Shown in pieces: positions 16,512 to 24,789 of a stretch of 64,000 nucleotides of DNA. Position 1 is the stretch's first letter. Each line of letters starts with the position of its first letter. This DNA comes from Paraburkholderia fungorum (lineage in GTDB: Bacteria; Pseudomonadota; Gammaproteobacteria; Burkholderiales; Burkholderiaceae): contig NZ_FNKP01000003.1 in NCBI RefSeq assembly GCF_900099835.1, forward strand, positions 930,001-994,000, in the 5' to 3' direction. The notes beneath the pieces are model-generated. The model did no database searches, was not told where the DNA came from, and worked only from the letters and a program-made list of their open reading frames with translations. Made by a program: the position numbers and the translations under genes.

Positions 16512-17990
16512 ATGGATTCGCTTGCCGAAGAAGATTTCCGCCTCCTGCTCGATGCACTGACCCAATGCGTGCTGTTGCACGATGCGCGGACGAAAGCCAT
16601 CGTCTGGGCCAATCGTGCAGCGTGTGTCGCGCTCGGTTTTTCGGTGGAAGAACTGCTGCCGCTGAAAGCGCATGACATGACACGCGATGACCTCAAGTAC
16701 CGGCGCGAGATCGCCGTCGACGCGATGGACCGTTCGGTTGCGAACGGGCCGCAGGCATACGAGTGGTGCTATCGCTCGCGAGCGGGTGTCGACATGCTGT
16801 CGGAAGCAATCGCCACTTATGTGCCGTTGCGCGAGCGTGCGGTGGTCATGGTGCAGTTCCGCGACATCAGCGCGGAAGAGGCGATGCGTCAGAAACTGCG
16901 CAGCTATGAGATGCGTCTGCGCGAATATATGCAGGATCTCGGCGAGGGCGTGGCGGTGATCACGCCCCGCGGAAAGGTTGCGTATCTCAGCGAATCGGGG
17001 CGGCGCGTGCTGGGAATCGCACCTGATGCGTTGCTCGAAAAGGCGGCGCTCGATTACTGCATGCCCGTTGATCGCGAACGACTGATAGCGCAATTGCGCG
17101 GCGCGACGAAGCGGCGGTCTACTGCGGCGCAGCGCTATCGCATCGTACGTCGCGATGGTGTTGAACGCTGGCTGCGCATTACGTGCCGGCGCGTCAATAT
17201 CGACGATGACTTGAACGGCGTGCTGCTGCACTTTCGCGACATCAGCGAAGAAGTGGCAACGGAAGAAGCGCGCCGTATCGAGGCGCGAATGCTCGAATAC
17301 GCGGGCCGATATAACGCAATGGGCGAAATGGCGACGGCGATCGCGCACGAATTGAGCCAACCGCTCGCGGCAGTACGCAATTTTGTCGAAGGCGCGATTC
17401 AGCGGTTGAGTCCACTCGACGCAACAGCGGACGCAATCTGGGGTTTGCGTGCCGCAGACCGGCAAGCGGAGCGCGCCGCGCACATTATCAAAAGCGTGCG
17501 TGAGTTTGTCGTGAAGCGCGAGCCGGTCGAGACGCAGGCAGACCTTCGCGATGTACTCGCGGAGGTCGCGTATTTCATCCAGCTTCGAGCGCGCGATGTG
17601 GGTGTCACCGTGATGATCGAGCAACACGATACGCCGCTGCCGATACGCTGCGAGCGCGTGCTGATCGGTCAGGTGATTCTCAATCTGGCCTTCAATGCCG
17701 TTGAAGCGTTGACGGATGCAAAGCAAGCTGCTGGCACTGTGACGCTCGCCACGTCCGCACACGACGGGGCGGCGGAGCTTCACGTCATCGACAATGGCCC
17801 CGGTGTACCTGCTGAAGCATTGGGCCGTCTGTTCGACGGCTTTTCGTCGTCTAAAGCGGGTGGGAACGGCATTGGGCTGTCGTTGTGCAAGAACATCGTC
17901 TCGCGTCATGACGGACGCATCTGGGCGCAGCGTTCGGCGTCGGGCGGACTCGATTGCCGCTTTGCGTTGCCATTGTTGCCGTGCGCGTAA
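16512..17990 (+). CDS. Cytosolic PAS-domain sensor histidine kinase of the iac cluster
   Basis: The protein has about 492 residues and no signal peptide or membrane helix, so it senses a cytosolic ligand. Two or three PAS modules occupy about residues 1-265; each ends in a PAC-like FRDIS motif (VQFRDISAEEA, LHFRDISEEVA). The H-box follows with the phospho-histidine at about His279 (MATAIAHELSQPLAAVRNFVEGA). The ATPase domain has an N box (VILNLAFNAVEAL), DNGPGVP and GGNGIGLSLCKNIV. The architecture is FixL-like and matches the FixJ-like regulator gene at 11.5 kb. ATG 16503 is an alternative start. Known iac two-component systems respond to IAA, which is the likely ligand here. Confidence 0.87.
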   Translation: MDSLAEEDFRLLLDALTQCVLLHDARTKAIVWANRAACVALGFSVEELLPLKAHDMTRDDLKYRREIAVDAMDRSVANGPQAYEWCYRSRAGVDMLSEAIATYVPLRERAVVMVQFRDISAEEAMRQKLRSYEMRLREYMQDLGEGVAVITPRGKVAYLSESGRRVLGIAPDALLEKAALDYCMPVDRERLIAQLRGATKRRSTAAQRYRIVRRDGVERWLRITCRRVNIDDDLNGVLLHFRDISEEVATEEARRIEARMLEYAGRYNAMGEMATAIAHELSQPLAAVRNFVEGAIQRLSPLDATADAIWGLRAADRQAERAAHIIKSVREFVVKREPVETQADLRDVLAEVAYFIQLRARDVGVTVMIEQHDTPLPIRCERVLIGQVILNLAFNAVEALTDAKQAAGTVTLATSAHDGAAELHVIDNGPGVPAEALGRLFDGFSSSKAGGNGIGLSLCKNIVSRHDGRIWAQRSASGGLDCRFALPLLPCA

Positions 17991-18009
17991 AAGCATGGCG
18001 AGCCTGGAT

Positions 18010-18384
18010 CTAGCGGCCTAATGCGCGCGCGGTTTGGCCGCCAATGCCGAAGTCCGTGTTCGGAATGTCCTTGATCATCACGCGAGTGGATTGCAGCGGT
18101 GCATCGAGCAAAGCGGCGGTTGTCTCCGATAACTGCGCAATGAGCGCCTGCTTTTGCACATCGGTTCGCCCCGCAATCAGAATCGCAACGATCACAGGCA
18201 AAGCGGCGACGGTAGCTTTGCCACCGAGGCCGATATTCGCAGCGGGCAATTCGGAGAGCAGCACGCGAACGGACTCTGCGGGCGCACTGATTGCATCGAC
18301 GGTGGCTTGCGTAAGTGCGTCGATTAAAGATGCTTTACGTTCGTCCGCGTGACCTTGTGGCAGATAGACTTCGAGTGTCGGCAT
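18010..18384 (-). CDS. Tandem double tautomerase (4-oxalocrotonate tautomerase superfamily)
   Basis: The 124-residue protein is two 4-OT-like units in one chain. The first begins with the catalytic-type Pro after the initiator Met (MPTLEVYLPQGHADERKASL) and the second begins at about residue 63 (PVIVAILIAGRTDVQKQAL). Each repeats the (V/T)RV...(E/D)(L/I)P...(I)GLGG/GIGG pattern. Only the first Pro can be a free N terminus. A tautomerase-superfamily gene is reported to act on dioxindole-3-acetate in P. phytofirmans IAA degradation, which fits this position. It lies 68 bp after iacD and ends opposite the kinase gene. Confidence 0.8.
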   Translation of the reverse strand: MPTLEVYLPQGHADERKASLIDALTQATVDAISAPAESVRVLLSELPAANIGLGGKATVAALPVIVAILIAGRTDVQKQALIAQLSETTAALLDAPLQSTRVMIKDIPNTDFGIGGQTARALGR

Positions 18385-18452
18385 GGCGATGGCGTCTCAA
18401 CCTGAAGAAGAGTGCGCGCCGACGCAAACATGCATCGACGCGCGATTGAAAA

Positions 18453-18953
18453 TCAGAGCAGGAAGCCGATGGCGCTGAGCGCGTCGGTGGAATCGATCAG
18501 GCGGATAACCTTTTCGACGAGTCGCGGCTCGCCACTCGCCATGCTGATCTTATGCGTGAGATTGGCGGCGAAAATGGTCGACACCCCGCGCTTGTATGCG
18601 ATTACCACTTGCGATGAGTTCACTTCGATCACATCGGCGCTGTCGCTCGACAGCGTGAAGCGCGATACCGTACGCACTGTACGAGCCGCGTCGGATGCGG
18701 ATGCCGAGTAACCGGAGGTCATTCGCTGCACGCGTTTCTCACGCATGTCCTGATCGTCATAGGCGTAGTTCAGCGTGGCCGCGTAGTCGGTTGCGTCTGG
18801 ATCGATCGGCACCACGTAGTGGCCTTTCGAATCCCACAATTCCAGCCATGCGTGATAGTCGCGGTGATCGAGCAATTCGGCTTCGCGCCAGATGAATTCG
18901 ATGGCGCGCGAGAAAGTCTGCTGGGTAAAGAGTGCGTTGCGGTCATCCATCAT
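18453..18953 (-). CDS. iacD: Rieske oxygenase small (beta) subunit IacD
   Basis: The 166-residue ring-hydroxylating dioxygenase beta subunit has a cystatin/NTF2-like fold: FSRAIEFIWREAELLDHRDYHAWLELW, GHYVVPIDPD, and a final beta-sheet region. ATG 18953 overlaps the iacC stop by four bases (ATGA), which makes it the preferred start; an in-frame ATG at 18977 lies inside iacC. The beta subunit is structural and binds the IacC catalytic subunit in an alpha3beta3 oxygenase. Confidence 0.88.
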   Translation of the reverse strand: MMDDRNALFTQQTFSRAIEFIWREAELLDHRDYHAWLELWDSKGHYVVPIDPDATDYAATLNYAYDDQDMREKRVQRMTSGYSASASDAARTVRTVSRFTLSSDSADVIEVNSSQVVIAYKRGVSTIFAANLTHKISMASGEPRLVEKVIRLIDSTDALSAIGFLL

Positions 18954-20233
18954 GCTTGCTCCATCATTACGCGCCATTGCTTGTAGGCTTCGCGCATGCC
19001 GGTTTCATCGGTGGCGTGGGCGGTTTTTTCTCCGTTCGCAGACGTGGTTTCGCGGTTCAGCCCGCGATTGACGAGGATCGGTACATCCGGCCCTGCGTGC
19101 GAGCCGCGCTGTACGCGCTCCCATGCTTCGGCGTCGTCGGGACTGCCGAAACCGAATGGGCCCTGGAAATGTTCGTGAATACGCAGGCGCACGCGATTCG
19201 CTTCGTCGGGGCCGCCATCCATTGCAAGGGCGACGTGGCGAATCTCGGTCTCTTCGGCCGAAATCGGGCGCAGTACGCGAAAAAATGCCATCGACAGCGC
19301 GAGGTTCGGAAAGAGGTTGAGATTGAAGCCGACGCCCATCAGCGAACGCACTATGCGGCGAACTTCTTCTGGCGAGTGCTTTTCTGCGAGTTGCGCCGCG
19401 AGTTCGCCGAAGCGTTCGGGCAAAGGCGCGCCGTCGTCCTGATCGAGATCGACGATTTCAGGCACCAGCACCGCGAGACTGTGACCGTTGCCCAGCGAGC
19501 GGCAAAATGCCTGGTCGCTTGTCATGAAGCTGGTGATTGCAGCAGCGGTTTCGTCGTCGATCGACTTCATCCACGACTTGTGTACGACCGGAAAATGGTA
19601 GAGGTCGGTCGTATTCTCAAGCTGGATTTTCCAGTTGCCCTTGAACTTGAATTTGTGTTCGCCGTTCCCCTTGATCGGATAACCCGCGCCCTGTTTCATG
19701 AACAGATCGATCCACGGCTTCGCCCCGCCGAGAAAGTCTTCCAGCGGTTCGATCGTTTCGTTGAAGCTCGCGAAGATCAAGCCTTGATAGATGCCCACAC
19801 GCAGCTTCTTCAACGGCAAGTCGCCCTTTTCGCAGACGCCTTCGTAGCCGTCGCCATAGGGCAGCGCGCGCAACGTGCCGTCGAGCGCGTAGGACCAGCT
19901 ATGGTAGGGGCAGGTAAAGCCTTTGGCATTGCCTTTGTGCTCTTCGCAGACGGTCGCGCCGCGATGACGGCAGCGGTTCTGCAACACGTGTACCGCACCG
20001 CTCTTGTCGCGAACCACGATGACGGGCTGCCGGCCGATCGTCGTTGTGACGAAATCGCCTGGTTTCGGCAATTCGCTTTCGTGCGCGACCCAGATCCACG
20101 TCTTGTAGAAGATGCGCTCAAGTTCTGCTTCGAACAGATCGGCATCGTAATAGAGGGAAGGCGCAATGCGATCGCTTTCGGCGCGTTTCGCTAACGCGCT
20201 TGTGTCGATGGTTTGATAGGTCGGCGTGCTCAT
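18950..20233 (-). CDS. iacC: Rieske oxygenase large (alpha) subunit IacC
   Basis: The 427-residue protein has a Rieske [2Fe-2S] centre with Cys88/His90 (CRHRG) and Cys108/His111 (CPYH). The mononuclear iron site has the usual D-x2-H-x4-H arrangement (DLYHFPVVH). IacCD with the reductase IacF carries out the late dioxygenation that leads to catechol in IAA catabolism. It is the first gene of the iacC-iacD-tautomerase run and is divergent from a LysR gene, with a 178-bp intergenic region holding candidate operator sites. Confidence 0.92.
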   Translation of the reverse strand: MSTPTYQTIDTSALAKRAESDRIAPSLYYDADLFEAELERIFYKTWIWVAHESELPKPGDFVTTTIGRQPVIVVRDKSGAVHVLQNRCRHRGATVCEEHKGNAKGFTCPYHSWSYALDGTLRALPYGDGYEGVCEKGDLPLKKLRVGIYQGLIFASFNETIEPLEDFLGGAKPWIDLFMKQGAGYPIKGNGEHKFKFKGNWKIQLENTTDLYHFPVVHKSWMKSIDDETAAAITSFMTSDQAFCRSLGNGHSLAVLVPEIVDLDQDDGAPLPERFGELAAQLAEKHSPEEVRRIVRSLMGVGFNLNLFPNLALSMAFFRVLRPISAEETEIRHVALAMDGGPDEANRVRLRIHEHFQGPFGFGSPDDAEAWERVQRGSHAGPDVPILVNRGLNRETTSANGEKTAHATDETGMREAYKQWRVMMEQA

Positions 20234-20256
20234 CGTATTCGCTGTGGGAAGAGTGG

Positions 20257-20278
20257 GTTAGTTGATTGAGCGACTAAC
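20257..20278. promoter_or_regulatory. Inverted repeat upstream of iacC
   Basis: GTTAGT (20257-20262) and ACTAAC (20273-20278) form a perfect dyad with a 10-bp spacer, 24 bp before the iacC start. The position overlaps the expected promoter or leader, so it may be an operator. Confidence 0.4.
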
Positions 20279-20356
20279 AACGAGGATGGCGGAGCATTCA
20301 TGCAAATCAGCACATCCTCTCGTTGACATCAGTCTCTCTTTCCGAAGATCATGCGT

Positions 20357-20371
20357 CAAATCGATTAAAAA
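20357..20371. promoter_or_regulatory. Shared promoter motif, LysR/iacC copy
   Basis: CAAATCGATTAAAAA lies in the divergent region 41 bp before the LysR start codon. A copy differing at one base (CAAATAGATTAAAAA) lies upstream of iacF at 22371. Two near-identical 15-mers in two intergenic regions of the same cluster suggest a common regulator site, most simply for the LysR protein. Confidence 0.45.
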
Positions 20372-20411
20372 GCGGTCGGGGAATAAGTCCGATCTATATC
20401 TTGAGGTTCCC

Positions 20412-21335
20412 ATGACATCCATCGACCACGTCGATCTCAATCTGTTGCGCGTGTTTCATGCAATCGTCGAGGAGCGCAGCCTGACGAAAGCGGGGGACCG
20501 CCTCGCGTTGTCGCAACCCGCGGTCAGCTATTCGCTGGGGCGCTTGCGTACGCTATTCGACGATCCGTTGTTCGTGCGCACACGTGCGGGTATGCAGCCC
20601 ACGCCGGTGGCGCTGGAGCTTGCTGAAATCGTCGGACGTGCGCTCGACACCGTGCGCCAGGCGCTGCGTTACGCGGAGCGTTTCGATCCGGCGACGAGTA
20701 CCCGAACGTTTCGTCTTTCGCTTTCAGATGCAGGGGAAATGGCGTATTTGCCGGCTATTTGCGCGGCATTGCACGACGTCGCGCCGCGCGTGAAATTGCT
20801 GGTCGAACCGTTGCCAGTTGAAGAAATCGAAGAGGCGCTTCGTTCGAGCCGACTCGACTTCGCGATCGGCAATCTGCCTTCGCTACTGCCGCGCACGCGG
20901 CATGCGTTGCTGTTCGAAGAAGCCTACGTGTGCATGACACGCAAGCGCAAAGGGCTACCGGCAGGGAGTACCTTGAAGCTCGAGCAGTTTCTCGAAGCGT
21001 CACATGTGCAGGTGCGTTCACTCGAACACAGCCATCATGAACTCGACGATGCGTTGCGCGCGCAAAGAGTCGGACGCAATATATCGCTGGCGTTGCCGCA
21101 CTTTGTAGCGGTGCCGGGTGTGCTCGCCGTCACCGATCTCATCGCGACACTGCCGGAAAGGCTCGCGCATATCCTCAATCGTGGCGACGCGTTTCGAATC
21201 TATACATTGCCTGTGCAACTGCCGAAGGCGGCCGTCACGATGCACTGGCACGAGCATTTTCACGAAGATGAAGGCATTGCATGGATGCGCGGTTTGATGA
21301 CCGACATCCTTGCGAACTTCCAGAAAAAGATCTGA
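20412..21335 (+). CDS. LysR-type regulator of the iac cluster
   Basis: The 307-residue protein has an N-terminal winged helix (LNLLRVFHAIVEERSLTKAG, LALSQPAVSYSLGRLRTLF, LFVRTRAGMQPT) and a NodD/LinR-like effector domain. ATG 20412 is preceded by GAGG at a good distance. It lies between the divergent iacC operon and the convergent iacF gene. A LysR regulator responding to dioxindole-3-acetate is known for iac genes of P. phytofirmans, so control of iacCD/iacF is likely. The stop codon is three bases from the iacF stop on the other strand. Confidence 0.9.
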   Translation: MTSIDHVDLNLLRVFHAIVEERSLTKAGDRLALSQPAVSYSLGRLRTLFDDPLFVRTRAGMQPTPVALELAEIVGRALDTVRQALRYAERFDPATSTRTFRLSLSDAGEMAYLPAICAALHDVAPRVKLLVEPLPVEEIEEALRSSRLDFAIGNLPSLLPRTRHALLFEEAYVCMTRKRKGLPAGSTLKLEQFLEASHVQVRSLEHSHHELDDALRAQRVGRNISLALPHFVAVPGVLAVTDLIATLPERLAHILNRGDAFRIYTLPVQLPKAAVTMHWHEHFHEDEGIAWMRGLMTDILANFQKKI

Positions 21336-21338
21336 GCC

Positions 21339-22307
21339 TTAAAGGTCGAGTACCAATACGGGAGAGCGCGAGCGTGAAATGCAACAGCAGATCACGCTAT
21401 TGCTCGCGCGCTCCGCTTTGCTCAGACAATGGTCCCGATGCTCGGGCTCGCCGCTCACCACGTCGACCATGCAGGTGCCGCAGACACCCTCGCCGCACGA
21501 GGTATCCACTTCGATGCCTATCGATGCGAGTGCTTCCACGATGGAGGTTTTTTCATTTACTCGCACGGTTTGTCCTGAGCTTGCAAGACGTACATCGAAG
21601 CTGTCGAGCGATGCTTCGCCGGGGGTTGGAGGTTCAGCTTTGAAGCGTTCGAGGTGGATCGAACCGGCGGGCAAGCGCGTTTGTGCAGTCTCGACGACCC
21701 GATCCATGAACGGCGCCGGGCCGCAGGTATAGACGTGCGCATTTGGTCCGGTATCGCGCACGCACGCATCGAGTTCGGCAACAAGATTTTCGCGCTCTAC
21801 GCCGAAATGTAGCTTCACATGCTTATCGAAGGGCGCGCGTGTGAGCAGCGTCATGAACGCAGCATGCGTTTCGCTGCGCGCAAAATAGTGCAGCGTAAAA
21901 CGAGCATTCCGCTCGACAAGGCGATACGCCATCGAAAGCAACGGCGTAATGCCGATACCCGCGCCGATCAGAATGTGTTCGTCCGCGTTTTCTTCGAGCC
22001 GGAAGAGATTGCGCGGTGCGCCTACTGACAATTCAGTGCCGACCGTCACTTCTTCATGCAGCGAGCGCGAACCGCCGCGCGATTGATCTTCCTTTTTTAC
22101 GGCGAATAAATGGGAATCGACGCAGGCGGGGTCGCCGCAAAGCGAGTATTGACGCGTGATACCGGACGGACTCGTGACGTCGATATGCGCGCCCGCGTCG
22201 TAGCCGTCGAAGGGAAGGCCGTCGACGCGCGAGATGCTGAACGACCGCACGCCGTGCGCTTCCTCGCGCAGCGCGTCTACCCGGACTTTCAGGGTGGGAG
22301 CTTGCAT
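21339..22307 (-). CDS. iacF: Rieske oxygenase reductase IacF
   Basis: The 322-residue phthalate-dioxygenase-reductase type protein has an N-terminal FMN domain (RQYSLCGDP), an NAD domain (LIGAGIGITPLLSMAY, VYTCGPAPFMD) and a C-terminal plant-type [2Fe-2S] ferredoxin (CGEGVCGTC...HC). It passes electrons from NADH to IacCD. ATG 22307 was chosen because the conserved FMN domain starts shortly after it. It is monocistronic and has its own upstream region with the motif shared with the LysR/iacC promoter. Confidence 0.9.
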   Translation of the reverse strand: MQAPTLKVRVDALREEAHGVRSFSISRVDGLPFDGYDAGAHIDVTSPSGITRQYSLCGDPACVDSHLFAVKKEDQSRGGSRSLHEEVTVGTELSVGAPRNLFRLEENADEHILIGAGIGITPLLSMAYRLVERNARFTLHYFARSETHAAFMTLLTRAPFDKHVKLHFGVERENLVAELDACVRDTGPNAHVYTCGPAPFMDRVVETAQTRLPAGSIHLERFKAEPPTPGEASLDSFDVRLASSGQTVRVNEKTSIVEALASIGIEVDTSCGEGVCGTCMVDVVSGEPEHRDHCLSKAERASNSVICCCISRSRSPVLVLDL

Positions 22308-22718
22308 GATGCCTTCCGTTGCATTGATAGGGGACGATGCGCTGAGGTTAGCGACATGCTTTCTATAAGCCAAATAGATTAAAAATTGGTGTGGATATCA
22401 ATGGGGATTATTTGTTCGAGTGGTTTGTGTGGCGTTTGGTATCGGCCTAAGGTCTCATTGACCTGCCAGAACTCCGGAGATCATATTGTGTTGAGAGAGT
22501 TCGCCTGCCGGCAGATCCTGCATTGCGGAAAAGAAAGAGTCTGGAACTCCCGGCGGAGGTGGTCTGAACACCGACGGGCCATCAAGCCGACGACCGAAGG
22601 ATGCCGTGAGGCAGGGATAGAGGTGCGCGTCTCCGGCTAGCCCCGTCTGGCTGTCGGCTGGCGAACCGCGAATGTCGTGGGTGTCCGCTGCAATATGAAT
22701 CGTAGGGAGAATGCCGGC
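22308..22718. other. Intergenic region between iacF and the DUF2254 gene
   Basis: This 411-bp gap has divergent genes on both sides, so it should contain two promoters. The part near iacF is AT-rich and carries the shared 15-mer. The remainder is GC-rich with no reading frame I would support. Confidence 0.6.
22371..22385. promoter_or_regulatory. Shared promoter motif, iacF copy
   Basis: CAAATAGATTAAAAA lies 64 bp upstream of the iacF start. It is the partner of the copy at 20357 (14 of 15 bases identical, same orientation). It overlaps a CTAT-N7-ATAG dyad (22363-22377), which has the T-N11-A form recognised by many LysR proteins. Confidence 0.45.
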
Positions 22719-24032
22719 ATGGACTGGAACCGTTGGTACAGTTTGAAGAGCTACTTAAGGTCTTCGCTGTGGACTGTGCCGGTCATTGCAGTCGTGATCT
22801 ATGCCGTTGTGAAGCCTGTGACTGAAGTGGTGGGAAGGTGGATGATCAGCCAGGGAACCCTTGATCCGAAAACCGGATTTCTTGGGTTGTCCATGACCGG
22901 GGCGCGGTCGCTGCTCGGTGATATCGTTTCTGCCGACATGGCGTTTCTGGTATTTACGTTCGGTTCACTGCTCGTCGCAATCCAGGTCGCCGGCGGCCAG
23001 TACACTCCGCGAATCATCGCGACGACACTGCTGCGCGATAACACCATCCGTAGCATCTCGGGACTATTCGTCTTCACACTGCTGTTCGCCGACAGAACGC
23101 AGAGCTGGATGGGTGAGAGCGAGGTACATCAGCTTCAGGTGTTTATTACGGCGCTATTCGGATTTGCGTCCGTCGTCGCTTTCCTGTTCCTCATTGACTA
23201 CGCCGCGAAATTCCTGCGGCCCGTCAGCCTGGTGGCTCGCGTTGGAGAGCAAGGCATCACGGCCATCGAGCATGTTTACCCCGCCCCGGCTACGGGCGTA
23301 GCAACCTCGACGGAACATGACAAAGAGCGAGGCGCACCTGATCGCATTGTTCTCCAGCGGGGCAAATCCCGCATCGTTCTGGCCGTGAATCTGGAAAGGC
23401 TCGTGGCCCGAGCGCAGCGTGCTGACGTAGTTATCGAATTCGTGCCGCAGGTCGGTGATTTTGTCGCGGTGGACGAGCCCTTGTTTTACCTGTACGGGAA
23501 CTCCGGCGCAATCGACGAGATCAGGCTGCGCACGCTAGTCGCTTTTGGAACGGAACGCACGATGGAGCAGGATCCCATGTTCGCGTTTCGCATTCTGGTG
23601 GATATTGCACTGAAAGCGCTATCGGCAGCGATCAACGATCCCACCACTGCAGTGCTTGCAATCGACCAGTTGCACCGGCTATTGCGCATGGTGGGCAAAC
23701 GGTCTTTGCACACCGAAGAAATAATGGATGGGGCGGGACGGGTGCGCGTGATCTTACGGACGCCGAATTGGGAAGACTTCGTGCACATAAGTTTCCGCGA
23801 GATACGACAGTGCGGCGCGGGCAGCATCCAGATCGCGCGGCGTATGCGCGCAGCGATCGAGAACCTCATCCAGAGCCTGCCGGAGCATCGCCACGACGCA
23901 TTGCGTGCCGAGTTGGCGCTGCTCGATCGTGCGATTACCTCGAAGCATCCGTTCCCGGAGGACCTGGCGTTGGCCCGCATTCCCGACTCCCAAGGGCTGG
24001 GAGGTTCCGCGGTCTCGACGGCAAACAACTAG
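22719..24032 (+). CDS. DUF2254 family membrane protein
   Basis: The protein has about 437 residues. Four membrane segments occupy the N-terminal half (VPVIAVVIYAVVKPV, MAFLVFTFGSLLVAIQVAG, ISGLFVFTLLFA, FASVVAFLFLIDYAA), including the QVAGGQYTPR motif of DUF2254. A soluble C-terminal region follows with FAFRILVDIALKALSAAINDPTTAV. The start at 22719 has GGGAG upstream. The biochemical role of the family is unknown. Seventeen bases separate it from a carbonic anhydrase gene, so the two are co-transcribed, which suggests an ion- or bicarbonate-linked role (inference). Confidence 0.83.
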   Translation: MDWNRWYSLKSYLRSSLWTVPVIAVVIYAVVKPVTEVVGRWMISQGTLDPKTGFLGLSMTGARSLLGDIVSADMAFLVFTFGSLLVAIQVAGGQYTPRIIATTLLRDNTIRSISGLFVFTLLFADRTQSWMGESEVHQLQVFITALFGFASVVAFLFLIDYAAKFLRPVSLVARVGEQGITAIEHVYPAPATGVATSTEHDKERGAPDRIVLQRGKSRIVLAVNLERLVARAQRADVVIEFVPQVGDFVAVDEPLFYLYGNSGAIDEIRLRTLVAFGTERTMEQDPMFAFRILVDIALKALSAAINDPTTAVLAIDQLHRLLRMVGKRSLHTEEIMDGAGRVRVILRTPNWEDFVHISFREIRQCGAGSIQIARRMRAAIENLIQSLPEHRHDALRAELALLDRAITSKHPFPEDLALARIPDSQGLGGSAVSTANN

Positions 24033-24049
24033 CTTTCTGGGAGCAAGCC

Positions 24050-24727
24050 ATGCGCAAACTCATTATGGGCATCGTCGAATTCCGCGAGAAAATGCTGCCG
24101 CAATACGCGAAACAGTTCAGCAAACTGGCACTCTCGCAAGCGCCTGACGCGCTCTTCATCACGTGCGCGGACAGCCGGGTTGTCCCTGATCTGCTTGCCT
24201 CGACCCATCCGGGCGATCTGTTCACGATGCGTAACGTCGGCAACCTGATTCCGCCGGCGACTGCGGAGGGGGTTTCTACCGGAGACTTCTCTGAGGCAAG
24301 CGCGATCGAGTACGCATTGCTGGTGTTGAAAGTCGCGAATATTGTTGTATGCGGGCATTCCGAGTGTGGTGCGATGAAAGCCGTCTCTACACGCAAAGCC
24401 AAGCTGAAAACGCCGAACCTGGATAGATGGCTGTCGCACGCCAGCAACGCAGCATTTCGCCTCGAACAGGAAGGTCCACTCGATGGCAGGTTGAAACCGC
24501 ACGATCAATTGTCGCAACTCAACGTACTTGTGCAACTCGAGCATCTCATGACCTATCCCATTGTGCGTCGGCAGGTCACCGCCGGGGCGCTGGTATTGAG
24601 TGGCTGGTGGTTCGACATCGCAACTGGCGACATGTATGCCTACCTGCGCGCGAGTCGCTCATTCGAAATCATCGACCGCGCGATGGCGGATGGGATCATT
24701 GCGCGGCTTGCCGCGCGGGCGCGGTGA
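24050..24727 (+). CDS. Beta-class carbonic anhydrase
   Basis: The 225-residue enzyme interconverts CO2 and bicarbonate with a zinc ion held by Cys39, His103 and Cys106. The signature CADSR (Cys39, Asp41, Arg43) and HSEC (103-106) are intact, as is the Asp-Arg dyad. RNVGNLIPP is the conserved loop. It starts 17 bp after the DUF2254 gene with GGGAG as ribosome binding site and ends 62 bp before an outer-membrane-protein gene. No export signal is seen, so it is cytosolic. Confidence 0.93.
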   Translation: MRKLIMGIVEFREKMLPQYAKQFSKLALSQAPDALFITCADSRVVPDLLASTHPGDLFTMRNVGNLIPPATAEGVSTGDFSEASAIEYALLVLKVANIVVCGHSECGAMKAVSTRKAKLKTPNLDRWLSHASNAAFRLEQEGPLDGRLKPHDQLSQLNVLVQLEHLMTYPIVRRQVTAGALVLSGWWFDIATGDMYAYLRASRSFEIIDRAMADGIIARLAARAR

Positions 24728-24789
24728 AGGTGACCGAAGCTCCGGTACATAAAACGCATTCTCGGGTTGAGGATGCACAAGATGCCATC

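Noticed and set aside
16287..17996. Minus-strand open frame of 569 residues
   Set aside because: It is antisense to the histidine kinase, whose H-box and ATPase motifs are clear; the antisense product has no domain.
18932..20194. Plus-strand open frame of 420 residues
   Set aside because: It is antisense to iacC, which has both iron sites intact.
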